A DNA stretch of 64,000 nt from Cryobacterium suzukii (GCF_004403185.1 NZ_SOHJ01000004.1:1-64000); one strand, 5' to 3'. Shown: positions 16,153 to 25,338, numbered from the stretch's first letter. A program made the numbers and translations. The notes: a model not told the origin generated them from the letters alone.

Positions 16153-16386
16153 TCTTCGACCCTAGGCGGGGTGTCTGGGCCTACGGGGTGAAAGAGGTTA
16201 CGAATCACGGAAAAAACCGGGGAGCCGGAAGTGACGGGTGTTTCCGGTCGAAGTCGTGCAGCCAGGCCTCGGCGACCGGGGCCACGTTCCGGGCTCGCGC
16301 CGGCGCATCACGGGAAGGGCGCACATCGGGTGCGTTGGTGCGCGCGCCCCCGCGCGCCGCGGCGGCCGCGCACCTAGTCTGAGGGG

Positions 16387-17157
16387 GTGTCTCCCTCCCA
16401 ATATTTTGCGCCGCCACGAGCGGATGCCCCGGCCGGCCGTCGCGTGCTCGTCATCGAAGACGACCCGACGGTGTCCGAGGTGGTCGGGCGGTACCTACGC
16501 GCCGCCGGATTCGTCGTGGATGCAGCCGTCGACGGGCTCGCCGGCCTGCGCCAGGCCGAAATCGCCCAGCCCGATCTGGTGGTACTGGACCGCATGCTCC
16601 CGCTGCTGGATGGAATCGAGGTCTGCCGGCGTATCCGCGTGAACTGGGGCGCGTTACCGGTGATCATGCTGACCGCCCTCGGCGAAGAGGAACACCGCAT
16701 CGAGGGCCTCGAAGCTGGCGCCGACGACTATCTGGTGAAGCCGTTCTCACCTCGGGAGCTCGTGCTGAGGGTGCAGTCGGTGCTGCGGCGAAGCGGCACC
16801 GAGTCCATTCCGGAGGGGATTCTCGATGCCGGCGAATTCTCGCTCAACCTCGCCGCGCACGAGATTCGACTGCGCGGCCAGCCGCTCGTGCTCACCGCCC
16901 GCGAGTTCGACCTGCTCGCGTATCTGATCTGGCGGCCGTCGAAGGTGCTGACCCGCGAGGAGTTGCTCCGCACGGTCTGGGGCTGGGAATTCGGCGACCT
17001 GTCCACGGTGACCGTGCACGTGCGGCGGTTGCGGGAGAAGATCGAGGCCGACCCGGCGCATCCGCTTCTCGTTAATACGGTGTGGGGGGTCGGTTACCGG
17101 TTCGATCCGGTGCCGCTCGGCGCCAGCGAAGGCACCGTTAACGAAGCGTTGCGATGA
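16387..17157 (+). CDS. OmpR-family response regulator
   Basis: A 256-aa DNA-binding regulator. The receiver domain (residues about 19-132) has the acidic cluster IEDD, the phospho-acceptor Asp68 in VVLDRMLP and Lys118 in LVKPF. The C-terminal winged helix (about 150-245) ends with the typical VWGVGYRFDP. The GTG at 16387 follows GAGGG closely; a start a few codons later is possible. It overlaps the histidine kinase gene by 4 bp. Its targets are unknown; the GTAACA direct repeat at 3465 is a candidate for a regulator of this class. Confidence 0.95.
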   Translation: MSPSQYFAPPRADAPAGRRVLVIEDDPTVSEVVGRYLRAAGFVVDAAVDGLAGLRQAEIAQPDLVVLDRMLPLLDGIEVCRRIRVNWGALPVIMLTALGEEEHRIEGLEAGADDYLVKPFSPRELVLRVQSVLRRSGTESIPEGILDAGEFSLNLAAHEIRLRGQPLVLTAREFDLLAYLIWRPSKVLTREELLRTVWGWEFGDLSTVTVHVRRLREKIEADPAHPLLVNTVWGVGYRFDPVPLGASEGTVNEALR

Positions 17158-18305
17158 GCGCTGAGGTATTTGCGACCGTCGCCGGCATCGCGCTCGGCTG
17201 CGCGCTCGTCGTGGGGGCGCTCGCCCTGCTGACCCTGCGCCTGTTATCGCGGTGGTCGCTCGTGATGCAAGTGGTCGTCATCGCGTTCGCGACCATTGCG
17301 TCGGTGGTCAGCGGAACGTCCGCCGTGGCGTCGCTCATGTATCTATCGGCGCACGACCTGAACGTGTTCTACTCGGTGGCCGTCGTCGCCGGGATCGTGT
17401 CGCTCGTGATGGCCTCGGTGCTGGGGCGCTCGCTCGCTCGCGACAACCAGTATTTTCGGGCCGCGGCGGCAAGCATCGGTCGCGGCGAATCTGTTACATC
17501 CCCGGATCGGCATACGAGTACGGAGTTCGCCTCGCTCGCCGGGGAACTGGCCGCGACGGCCGATCGGCTGGCCGAATCCCGCAAGCGCGAGGAACGTATC
17601 GAGGCGTCACGCCGCGAGATTGTGGCGTGGATCTCGCACGACCTTCGCACGCCCCTCGCCGGCATTCGGGCCATGGCCGAGGCCCTCGAGGACGGCATGG
17701 CGCCGGACCCCGAGCGCTACTACGTGCAGATTCGTGGGCAGGTCGACCGGCTCAGCGGCATGGTCGATGACCTGTTCGAGCTGTCCAAGATCCACGCCGG
17801 CGCCCTCCAGCTCAACCTCGAACGGGTCGCCCTGTATGACCTGATCAGCGACACGATCGCCGATCTCGCGCCGGTCGCCCTTGCCAAATCCCTCGACCTG
17901 CGGTTCGAGGGCGAACGCGGTCTCACCCTGCAGGCGGATGCCCGCGAACTCGCCCGCGCGGTCGGCAATTTGGTCATGAACGCCATTCAGCATTCCCCGG
18001 CCGGGAGCGCCATCGTTGTTTCGGTGACCCCTCACGTCGACGGGCGGGCGGTGATTTCGGTCGTCGATGCGGCCGGAGGTATTCCCGAGCGGGACCTTGG
18101 CCGGGTGTTCGAGGCGGGCTGGCGAGCGAGCGAGCCGCGCACTACGTCCGCTTGGGGAACCGGCGCCGGTCAGAGCGGCGGCGCCGGCTTGGGCCTTGCG
18201 ATCGTCGAGGGAATCGTGCGGGCTCATGCTGGGCAGGTGACCGTGACCAATGTTGAGAACGGATGCCGGTTTGAGCTGCTGTTGCCGCAGCATCCGCTGG
18301 GGTGA
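17154..18305 (+). CDS. membrane sensor histidine kinase
   Basis: A 383-aa kinase with three hydrophobic segments (about 7-30, 36-60 and 70-92). A HisKA domain carries phospho-acceptor His162 in WISHDLRTPLAG. An HATPase domain follows with the N box (NLVMNAIQHS), G1 (VVDAAGGIP) and G2 (GGAGLGLAIVEGIV). There is little extracellular sequence, which suggests it senses the membrane itself or an inner signal. The ATGA overlap couples it to the response regulator. The stop lies inside a GCATCCG hairpin. Confidence 0.95.
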   Translation: MSAEVFATVAGIALGCALVVGALALLTLRLLSRWSLVMQVVVIAFATIASVVSGTSAVASLMYLSAHDLNVFYSVAVVAGIVSLVMASVLGRSLARDNQYFRAAAASIGRGESVTSPDRHTSTEFASLAGELAATADRLAESRKREERIEASRREIVAWISHDLRTPLAGIRAMAEALEDGMAPDPERYYVQIRGQVDRLSGMVDDLFELSKIHAGALQLNLERVALYDLISDTIADLAPVALAKSLDLRFEGERGLTLQADARELARAVGNLVMNAIQHSPAGSAIVVSVTPHVDGRAVISVVDAAGGIPERDLGRVFEAGWRASEPRTTSAWGTGAGQSGGAGLGLAIVEGIVRAHAGQVTVTNVENGCRFELLLPQHPLG

Positions 18306-18316
18306 GCGGATGCTGC
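18287..18316. terminator. GCATCCG hairpin at the kinase stop codon
   Basis: GCAGCATCCGCT (18287-18298) pairs perfectly with AGCGGATGCTGC (18305-18316) around GGGGTG. The kinase TGA is in the loop and first stem base. No T tract follows. Confidence 0.55.
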
Positions 18317-18319
18317 GCC

Positions 18320-18384
18320 ATGGGGCCGAAGACGGCACCTCACGCGAAGAAGACCCTGCTCATGGGGCCAAAGTTGGCGCCTCA
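18320..18384. repeat. 24-bp direct repeat, two copies
   Basis: ATGGGGCCGAAGACGGCACC (18320 on) and ATGGGGCCAAAGTTGGCGCC (18362 on) are diverged copies 42 bp apart. They lie in the 105-bp gap between the convergent kinase and epimerase genes, next to the hairpin. Function unknown. Confidence 0.5.
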
Positions 18385-18410
18385 GGTCGAGGCACGGGGC
18401 TGGATATTGC

Positions 18411-19598
18411 TCAGGGCCGCACGGCGGCGCGCAGCGGAGCCGTCGCGAACTCGCGCATGCCGTCTTCGAAGGAGACCTGAGCCGACCAGCCGAGTTCGGT
18501 GCGCAAGCGCTCTGAGGATGCGGTGATGTGCCGCACGTCGCCGAGCCGGTACTGGCCGGTCACGATCGGGGCCAGGCCACCGGACGCCGCGGCGAGGGTG
18601 CTCGCCATATCGCCGATGGTGTGCACGATTCCGCTTCCGACATTGAAGGGGCGAAATATTCCCGAATCGGAATGCACGGCCTGCGGGGAAGCTGCGGGAG
18701 CGCTGGCATCCGTTTTGGTCGTGGTCGATTGCGAGGTCCAGTCGAACGCGGTGAAGTCCAGTGCCGCGATGTTGGCCGAGGCCACATCGCGTACGTGCAC
18801 AAAGTCGCGGCGCTGACGTCCGTCTTCGTAGACCCGCGGGGCCTCACCGCGCTCGATCGCCGAGCGAAACAGCGAGGCGACTCCCGCATAGGGAGTGTTC
18901 TGCGGCATGCCAGGACCATAGACATTGTGGTACCGCAGGGCGGCGACGCGCCCGCCCGTCGAACGGGCCCACGCCGTGGCGAGGTATTCCTGGCCGAGTT
19001 TGCTGCTCGCGTAGACGTTGCGCGGGTCGAGTGGATCAGTTTCACTTACCAAAACGGGCTCGAGCGCCTGACCTGTCTCCGGATCGAGGGGGTCGAAGCG
19101 TCCGGCGTCGAGGTCGCCCGCCAGGCGAGGGCCGGGCCGGGTGAATCCGTTCGCACCGCGGTAGCTGCCCTCGCCGTAGACCACCATGGAGGAGGCCAAA
19201 ACCAGGCGACGGATGCCCCGCTCGGCCATGGCGACCAGCAACACCGCGGTTCCCATCTCGTTGCTGTGCACGTAGTCGGGAGCGTCGGCAAAGTCGACGC
19301 CGAGGCCCACCTTGGCGGCTTGGTGGCACACCACGTCGATGCCGTCGAGGGCCCGGGCGACCGTTGCCGCGTCGGTGACATCGCCGTGTACGAACTCGAC
19401 GCGCGGATCGGGTCCTGCCGGGATAGCGTTCCCGGCCCCGCGTTCCGGGCCCCGAACGGTGGGAAGGTCCGGGGCGGGACCGTGCACGTCGGCGCGCAGC
19501 GAGTCGAGCACTCGCACCGTGTAGCCGCGGGCGAGAGCGGCATCGACGATCGCGGACCCGATGAAGCCTGCGCCGCCGGTGATGAGCACGACGGTCAT
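18411..19598 (-). CDS. NAD-dependent epimerase/dehydratase (extended SDR)
   Basis: A 395-aa short-chain dehydrogenase fold enzyme. It opens with TGGAGFIGS (NAD binding) and has the catalytic YxxxK in NVYASSKLGQE after an SSMVVYGEG strand. Compared with plain epimerases it has inserts at about 45-65 and 170-200 and a low-complexity Ser/Thr/Lys/Ala insert near 305-320. Its ATG overlaps the preceding purine phosphorylase stop by 4 bp. A nucleotide-sugar substrate is likely, but which one cannot be told. Confidence 0.87.
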   Translation of the reverse strand: MTVVLITGGAGFIGSAIVDAALARGYTVRVLDSLRADVHGPAPDLPTVRGPERGAGNAIPAGPDPRVEFVHGDVTDAATVARALDGIDVVCHQAAKVGLGVDFADAPDYVHSNEMGTAVLLVAMAERGIRRLVLASSMVVYGEGSYRGANGFTRPGPRLAGDLDAGRFDPLDPETGQALEPVLVSETDPLDPRNVYASSKLGQEYLATAWARSTGGRVAALRYHNVYGPGMPQNTPYAGVASLFRSAIERGEAPRVYEDGRQRRDFVHVRDVASANIAALDFTAFDWTSQSTTTKTDASAPAASPQAVHSDSGIFRPFNVGSGIVHTIGDMASTLAAASGGLAPIVTGQYRLGDVRHITASSERLRTELGWSAQVSFEDGMREFATAPLRAAVRP

Positions 19599-20590
19599 GC
19601 GATCTCCGATGCCACGGCACGTGCCAGCACGGCGTCGACCTGGGCCGGGTCGATGAGTTCACGCGGGACGAAGTCCGTCGGCAGGGCACGCAAGATCCCG
19701 TCGATCGCGGCCAGGATGCGTGGCTGGGCGTCGTGGAGGCGACGGAATACGGCGGACGCGGTGACGGCATCCGTCTCGCTGGCGGTTGTGACGACGGACG
19801 GCGCGGGGCTGCCGGAATCGTCGGCGTCAGCGGCATCAGCGGCATCAGCGGCGTCAGCGGCGTCAGCGGCGTCAGCGGCGTCAGCTACCGGCGCGAGCCC
19901 GGCGTCGGCGTCGGTCACGAACGACAGGTTGACCGTTCCCATGTTGAGTTCGCCGGCCAGCACGATCTCGGGGTAGGCGGTCATGTTGACGATGTGCGCA
20001 CCGATCGACCGGAACCAGACCGACTCGGCCCGGGTCGAGAACCGCGGGCCCTGAATGACGACGACGGTTCCGGTGGGCGCGAAGTTCTCGCCGAGGTCCT
20101 CGAGCGCGCGCACCGCATAGCCGCGCAGCGACGGGTCGAACGGGTCGGCGGCGGACAGGTGCTGCACCGATTCCCGGTCGTAGAAAGTGTCGGGGCGGCC
20201 GCTCGTGCGGTCGATGAACTGGTCGGTGACCACGAGCAGCCCCGGCGCATACTCCGGCGTGACACCGCCGACAGCCGACGAGGAGATGATCGCGCGCACG
20301 CCGATCGAGGCGAGAGCCCAGATATTGGCGCGGTAGTTGATCAGGTGCGGGGCGACGCTGTGGCCGCTGCCGTGCCGCGGCAGGAACGCCACGCGGCGAC
20401 CGGCGCGCAGGCCGATCGTGACCGGAGCGGTTCCGTAGGGCGTCTGCACCTGGTGCGTCACCGCGCCGGACGGGTCGATGAGTTCGTAGAGTCCGGAGCC
20501 GCCAATCACGGCGATCTCCGCCCGCGCGGTCGGGTCGGCCAGAGGATCGACCAATGGGTCAACAATCGAGGCAGTCGGGTCAAGCGTCAC
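19595..20590 (-). CDS. S-methyl-5'-thioadenosine phosphorylase-like purine phosphorylase
   Basis: Phosphorolysis of methylthioadenosine or a related 6-aminopurine nucleoside, returning adenine to salvage. The 331-aa product has IAVIGGSGLYEL, RHGSGHSVAPHLINYRAN, GPRFSTRAESVWF, the substrate motif NMTAYPE and VTDADAGL. An Ala-Ala-Asp run of about 25 residues, coded by 9-bp DNA repeats (19822-19887), is inserted after VTDADAGLAP. I chose the GTG at 20590 because GGGAG sits 6 bp upstream; the open frame extends to 20683 into a repeat. It pairs functionally with ahcY in recycling SAM by-products. Confidence 0.86.
   Translation of the reverse strand: MTLDPTASIVDPLVDPLADPTARAEIAVIGGSGLYELIDPSGAVTHQVQTPYGTAPVTIGLRAGRRVAFLPRHGSGHSVAPHLINYRANIWALASIGVRAIISSSAVGGVTPEYAPGLLVVTDQFIDRTSGRPDTFYDRESVQHLSAADPFDPSLRGYAVRALEDLGENFAPTGTVVVIQGPRFSTRAESVWFRSIGAHIVNMTAYPEIVLAGELNMGTVNLSFVTDADAGLAPVADAADAADAADAADAADAADADDSGSPAPSVVTTASETDAVTASAVFRRLHDAQPRILAAIDGILRALPTDFVPRELIDPAQVDAVLARAVASEIA
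19822..19887. repeat. 9-bp minisatellite in coding sequence (GGCGTCAGC units)
   Basis: About seven tandem units of GGCGTCAGC or GGCATCAGC inside the purine phosphorylase gene, read on the minus strand as repeated Ala-Asp-Ala codons. Changes in unit number keep the frame. They would change a surface loop, not destroy the enzyme. Confidence 0.8.
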
Positions 20591-20684
20591 AAGCGGCTCC
20601 CAGCGGGTTACAAGTCGAGTGTTCAGTGTGCCATCCAAACCTGCCAAACGGATGCTCCCGCCCCCGCCCCACAGACCCCTCACG

Positions 20685-20758
20685 CGGACGGGGCCCGGGC
20701 CCCGTCCCTGGGCCCAGGTTATAAACTGGGCCCCTGGACGGGGCCCAGGCCCCGTCCA
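20685..20758. repeat. palindromic repeat family A, copy 4 (rearranged)
   Basis: Here the GGACGGGGCCC-type GC palindrome occurs on both sides (20686-20707 and about 20737-20758) of a GGGCCCAGGTTATAAACTGG core, unlike the one-sided order of the other copies. It ends 16 bp from the DUF5719 stop and lies upstream of the purine phosphorylase start. Confidence 0.85.
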
Positions 20759-20773
20759 AAAGGAGACGAGGAG

Positions 20774-22231
20774 CTAGTGCGTGTAGACGCGGATCGACGA
20801 GGCCAGCGGCCCGGACGGGTTCAGAGCGAAGGACGACAGTGCCCCATCACCGGAGTAGTCCACGAGCGCCCAAAGTTCCGAACCGCCGCTCACGACGTAG
20901 GTCACTCCGCCAGACACCGGCACCGTGGCGCTGGCCCCGGCACCGACCTGGAGGTTGACCGGGGTGCCCTCGGCGGGCGTGAGGGTGAGTGCGGCATCCG
21001 CTGCCCCGCCGTTGACCAGGTGCATGGTCGGTGACGGCCCGGCGGCCACGGCTATGGCGAAGGGACCGACCAGCGGCGCCGAGGCCGAGAACCAGCCAAA
21101 GTCCTTACCTCCGGCGCTGTCGGTGGCGGTGCGCGCGGCCGCGACGATCGGCTCGTCAGAGCGCAGGTGTACCGAGAAGCTGCCCACGGCCAGAGGCGCG
21201 AGCGGAATCTCGGTGGCAATACCGGGTTCGACGTCCACCTGGGTCGACGTTCCTTCTGTGGTTCCGTCGGCACTCGTCACGCCGATCTGCACCGTCGCCG
21301 CGCTGGAGCCCGGCACGAATACCCGAATCGACGGGGTGTCGGCGTTAAAACCCTCGCCCGTTGTGACTGTCTCGGCGCTGACGGCCGCCATCACGCGCAC
21401 CCCCGCAATGGTCTGGTTGAAGGCGGGCATCGCGGTGGTGCCGATGATCTCGACTCCGCCCGGTTCGATGCCCCGAATGCTGCTCTGCTCCAGTGACGCA
21501 GCCACCTGTCCGCCGCGCGATGACACCTGAAGCACCGGCGATTTTACGTTCGGCGCGAGGCCGGCCAGCGAGATGACCCGCTGCTCACCCGGCTGCACCA
21601 GAATGCCCGTCGCTCCGGGTGCGTCGATGAGTCCGCTCTCGCCGTAGACGGTCACGTCGACGGTCGCGAGCACGGGGGTCGGGTTGCTCAGCAGCAGCAG
21701 GCTGGTGCGTCCAATATCGGTCGACCCACCGACGATCCAGCTGTCGCTGACCGCTTCGGCGCAGGCAGCGACGGCGAGTCCGCCAATGGTGTCGGTGGCG
21801 GCAACCTGCGACTGGCTGCCGGTCACCAGCGGCGGCACGGTGGCGCCATTCTGCACGGGAACGGTCAGCAGCAACGGCGGCTGTCGACTGTTCATATCGT
21901 CGACCGCGGTGATTTCGGTGACCTGCGGCCGAATCTGCTCCAGTGACACTGCGTCAACGGCGCCATACACAGCGGATGCCGCCCCAACACTCGACGCGGA
22001 CTGCGCCTGCGTCGAGTCCTCGGCGAGGGTCAGCAGCGGCCCGGGGCAGACCCGCTGCTGCTCGCTCGGCAGCGGCGCGATCTCGCTCGATTGCGGCTCG
22101 CGTTCGATGGTAGGCAGGGTCACGAGGGTGGCCGCTCCGAGCGTCGCGACGACGACGGCGATGCCGACGAGGCCGAGCACACCGCGTCCGGCCCGGCCGC
22201 CGATGCGGGCAAGTTGGCTCTTATCGGGCAT
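20774..22231 (-). CDS. DUF5719 family membrane-anchored extracytoplasmic protein
   Basis: A 485-aa protein with a short basic N-terminus, one membrane helix (about residues 18-40, LGLVGIAVVVATLGAATLV) and a large outer region rich in beta strands, Val, Thr and Ala, typical of actinobacterial DUF5719 proteins. The ATG at 22231 overlaps the end of the upstream GT2 gene by 11 bp; the longer open frame upstream is a shadow of that gene. Genomic linkage to the GT2 membrane protein and whiB is conserved, suggesting a shared role in building the cell envelope. No catalytic motif is seen. Confidence 0.85.
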   Translation of the reverse strand: MPDKSQLARIGGRAGRGVLGLVGIAVVVATLGAATLVTLPTIEREPQSSEIAPLPSEQQRVCPGPLLTLAEDSTQAQSASSVGAASAVYGAVDAVSLEQIRPQVTEITAVDDMNSRQPPLLLTVPVQNGATVPPLVTGSQSQVAATDTIGGLAVAACAEAVSDSWIVGGSTDIGRTSLLLLSNPTPVLATVDVTVYGESGLIDAPGATGILVQPGEQRVISLAGLAPNVKSPVLQVSSRGGQVAASLEQSSIRGIEPGGVEIIGTTAMPAFNQTIAGVRVMAAVSAETVTTGEGFNADTPSIRVFVPGSSAATVQIGVTSADGTTEGTSTQVDVEPGIATEIPLAPLAVGSFSVHLRSDEPIVAAARTATDSAGGKDFGWFSASAPLVGPFAIAVAAGPSPTMHLVNGGAADAALTLTPAEGTPVNLQVGAGASATVPVSGGVTYVVSGGSELWALVDYSGDGALSSFALNPSGPLASSIRVYTH

Positions 22232-25200
22232 TGTCGTCCTCCACGGGATCGGCGGTGCCATCATCGGGCGATTCCAGCCCGGTGCCGACGCCGGTCTCCC
22301 GGTCCATCGCGAGGTCGGCTTCGAGGTCGGTGCCGAGCGGCACTTCCAGGTCGGCCTCCAGGTCGGACGCAACCGAGCCCTTCCCCCGCCGCACCCGTTT
22401 GGGCTTCTGTTTGGCGTTGGCGCGGGCCGCCCGGCGAATGGCGTCACGGTTAGCCTGGCGCACGGCTTCACGGCCGGCGCCGATCGGCAGCGCCAACAGC
22501 ACCGCGCTGCCCACCACGGCGAGGGCAATGAGCAGGGTTACGAGTCCGAAGACGCCGCCGGCGCGAGCCGGTATGGGCGTCGACGCTGCGGCATCCGTTT
22601 CGCCGAACTGCCACAGCCGGCCAAACTCGGTGTCGCCGACCGGTGCCAGCGCCGAGTTGCCGTCGAGGGCGGTTTCGGTGCGCAACGCGGTGTCGGCAGC
22701 GTCGATGCCCGAACCGGGCGGCTGCAAGACGATAAAGCGGATGCCCAACTCGGCCAGGTCTGCGCTGGCGTCGAGTCCGCTGCGCGAGGCCAGGTTGCCG
22801 GCGAGCCCCGCGAGCGTTTTCTCACGGTCGCTGAGGGTCTGGTCTGTGCTGTCCAGGGTGGATTGTTGGTTCAGGGTGGCGCCAACGCCGCGCTCGATGG
22901 ACGCGAGCAGGCCCCCGTCGGCCTGCGGGGTGAGCTTGAGCGTGCCGACCCGATTGTCGATCTGGGCTTCGGCGGCGACGAAGGCCGGTTGGGTCTGCCC
23001 GGTTCCCTCGCGCACAGCTGCGGTGCCGACGTGCAGTGAGCCGATAAGTGGAAGGGCAACAGCGGCCAGAGCGAGGGCTGCGACAACGCCGGGCGTCGAC
23101 GCGAACCGGTGCAGCGAGCGCAGTCCGATAATGAGGGCTCCGACCAGACCGAGCCAGTACAGGCTGAGGCCGGTGCCCGACCAGACGCGCACCGGTTCAG
23201 CCCCGATCGCGGCGAGCACGAGCTGGTTGGCGACGAGGGCCGTGCCGAAACCGAGCAGCGCGACCAGCCAGGCACCGCTGGCCAGACGCGCGCCGGGCAG
23301 CAGCAGCGCCAACACGGCAAGCACGGCCAGCGGCGCGAGCAGGATGGGCACGAACAGTTGCGGGTCGAAGCCGACGATCCCGAAGCGGTCGAGCGCCGCC
23401 GCCCAGCCGTCGGAGCCGGGCAGCCCGAGCAGCAGTTGCAGGGTGGGCGCCTGCCCGCTCGGCACGGGCAGACCCGGGTCGGCGACGAGGGCCAGCCAGT
23501 CACCGCGCAGGCCCTGATGAACAATGAGCGGCAGTGCCAGCGCGAGCGCCGGCAGCGGAATACCGATAAAGCGCATCACCCGGCGTCCGGCCAGGGCCAC
23601 GCTGAGCAGCCAGACCACGAACAGTGCCGGGGCCAGCGACGGCGCGCAGGCCGCGACGGCAGCGAACAGCAGGGCAGCGGATGCCGACGCCGACCAGGTG
23701 CGCGCGGCGGCGAACCAGGCGAAGAACAGCCAGGGCAGCAGCAGGTGTACGAGAATCGCGGCGGGGCGTCCGTCGGCAAGGGCGATCAGAAACGTCGGCG
23801 CCAGCACCCAGAGGGCTGCGGCCAGGGCGCGGAGGCTGCCGCGGTCGGTCAGGCGGGTTGCGGCCATCCACGCGCCGATTGCTGCGAGCGGAAAGGCGAG
23901 GGCGTAGACCAGCACGAGCGCGAACGAGGGCGACCAGAACGCGATCGAGCCGATCACGGCCACGACCGCGGCGAATGGGTCGGCCGCTCCGACGAAGCCG
24001 AGTCCCAAGTCGCGCCAGCCGTAGCCGACGCTCGCCCACAGTTCGGGCACTGTCGGTGAGAGCGGCAATAGTCCGCCGCCGGTGAGGGTTTCGGCGCCGA
24101 GCAGGGGCACCATCATAATGATTCCCACGACGGCCGCGGCGAGCATGGTCCAGGCGCCGCCGCCGGAGAAGAATCGAATTTCGGGCCGTTCGCCGTGCAG
24201 GCCGAACAGGCTCGCTTCACGCTTAAGCGAGTGCCGTCTGCGCACTTCGGCTGAGGGAACCCGCAGGATCGAAATGGCATCCCAGCCGAGAGTTCGGGTC
24301 TTGGCGAAGGAGCGGCGGGCATTGCCGACGCGCATTCCGTTGAAGGCGGCGCCGAAGGCCGCAGCGAATTCACCGACGATCGCGCCCGGTTCCTTGCGCA
24401 GCAGTTGCCCGATCGAACGCAGAAAGGCCAGCGGCAGCAGAGACAGCCAGTGAAATACCAGGGTCCAGGCCGGAGCGTAGACCAGACGGCGATGCAGTTG
24501 GGCAGAGCGTTCGGCCCGCACCCGGCGGCGACGGAGCCGACCCCGGGAGGACTGGTTTGGTCCGGCAATACCGTCACCGGCCGACGCCACACGAGCGGCC
24601 GGTACCACCGATACCCGGTATCCGGCCAGGCGCACGCGCACGCAGAAGTCGAGCGAGTCGTCCACGACCGACAGGGCCGGGTCGAATCCGCCGAGCTGTT
24701 CCCAGACCGTGTGGCGCACGAGCAGGCCGCCGGCGCTGACGGCGAGCACGTCGCTCAGGCCGTCATGCTGGCCCTGGTCGAGCTCGCTTTCGACCAGGGT
24801 GACGGTGGCACCGGTCGGCGTCATCGACTCGCCGAAGTTGTGGATGTATTCGCCGGCGATCCACTCCATCACCTTGGGTCCAGCTACGGCCACCGAGGGG
24901 GCGATCTCGAGTGCATCGACGAGAATCTCGAGCGCATTCGGGTCGGGCGCGCTGTCCTGGGCGAGCAGCCAGAGCATCTCGCGATCGTGTGTGGGCGGCG
25001 TTGTCACGCGCACGGCGGCATCGATCGCCTGCCCAAAGTTCAGATCGGCGTCGGCGGCAATGAACTGCGTCGGCCCGAAGTCGGCGAGCAGTTTCGCGGT
25101 CGAATCGCTCGAGCCGCAGTCAACGGTGATGACAATGTCGGGTTTACGGGTCTGTAGCGACAGCGCCTTGAGAGTTCGCTCAAGGTGTTTCGCGCCGTTT

Positions 25201-25235
25201 CGGGCGACAAGGATGGCGGTGACTCTCGGTTGCAT
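22221..25235 (-). CDS. giant GT2-family membrane glycosyltransferase
   Basis: A 1004-aa protein. The GT2 domain (residues 1-235) shows VTAILVARNGAKHLERTL, TVDCGSSDS, LLAQDSAPDP and GGLLVRHTVWEQLGGFD. About 12-14 membrane helices follow from about residue 265 to 930, with an outer loop between. The tail (after 935) is highly charged with KxKR and Glu/Asp runs. Homologues sit between whiB and DUF5719 in many actinobacteria and are taken to build wall or capsule glycans; donor and acceptor are unknown. It is co-transcribed and overlapping with DUF5719. Confidence 0.9.
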   Translation of the reverse strand: MQPRVTAILVARNGAKHLERTLKALSLQTRKPDIVITVDCGSSDSTAKLLADFGPTQFIAADADLNFGQAIDAAVRVTTPPTHDREMLWLLAQDSAPDPNALEILVDALEIAPSVAVAGPKVMEWIAGEYIHNFGESMTPTGATVTLVESELDQGQHDGLSDVLAVSAGGLLVRHTVWEQLGGFDPALSVVDDSLDFCVRVRLAGYRVSVVPAARVASAGDGIAGPNQSSRGRLRRRRVRAERSAQLHRRLVYAPAWTLVFHWLSLLPLAFLRSIGQLLRKEPGAIVGEFAAAFGAAFNGMRVGNARRSFAKTRTLGWDAISILRVPSAEVRRRHSLKREASLFGLHGERPEIRFFSGGGAWTMLAAAVVGIIMMVPLLGAETLTGGGLLPLSPTVPELWASVGYGWRDLGLGFVGAADPFAAVVAVIGSIAFWSPSFALVLVYALAFPLAAIGAWMAATRLTDRGSLRALAAALWVLAPTFLIALADGRPAAILVHLLLPWLFFAWFAAARTWSASASAALLFAAVAACAPSLAPALFVVWLLSVALAGRRVMRFIGIPLPALALALPLIVHQGLRGDWLALVADPGLPVPSGQAPTLQLLLGLPGSDGWAAALDRFGIVGFDPQLFVPILLAPLAVLAVLALLLPGARLASGAWLVALLGFGTALVANQLVLAAIGAEPVRVWSGTGLSLYWLGLVGALIIGLRSLHRFASTPGVVAALALAAVALPLIGSLHVGTAAVREGTGQTQPAFVAAEAQIDNRVGTLKLTPQADGGLLASIERGVGATLNQQSTLDSTDQTLSDREKTLAGLAGNLASRSGLDASADLAELGIRFIVLQPPGSGIDAADTALRTETALDGNSALAPVGDTEFGRLWQFGETDAAASTPIPARAGGVFGLVTLLIALAVVGSAVLLALPIGAGREAVRQANRDAIRRAARANAKQKPKRVRRGKGSVASDLEADLEVPLGTDLEADLAMDRETGVGTGLESPDDGTADPVEDDNAR

Positions 25236-25316
25236 AACAGAACCAGCCTAGGTCGGGATCGGCGAGCGGCCCTGAACCGAGAGGGCGCGCCTCAAATATT
25301 GGCTGGGCGATAGCGA

Positions 25317-25338
25317 AGCGGATGCCGCAGCATCCGTT
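25317..25338 (-). terminator. GCATCCG hairpin downstream of whiB
   Basis: CGGATGC (25319-25325) and GCATCCG (25330-25336) pair around a CGCA tetraloop, extended by A-T and G-T pairs. It lies between the whiB stop and the GT2 start in a 177-bp gap that holds no ORF, so it may end the whiB transcript. Confidence 0.5.

Noticed and set aside
20591-20683. Upstream extension of the purine phosphorylase start to 20683
   Set aside because: The extension is low-complexity and touches a palindromic repeat; a GTG at 20590 has a good GGGAG site and lies closer to the usual family N-terminus.
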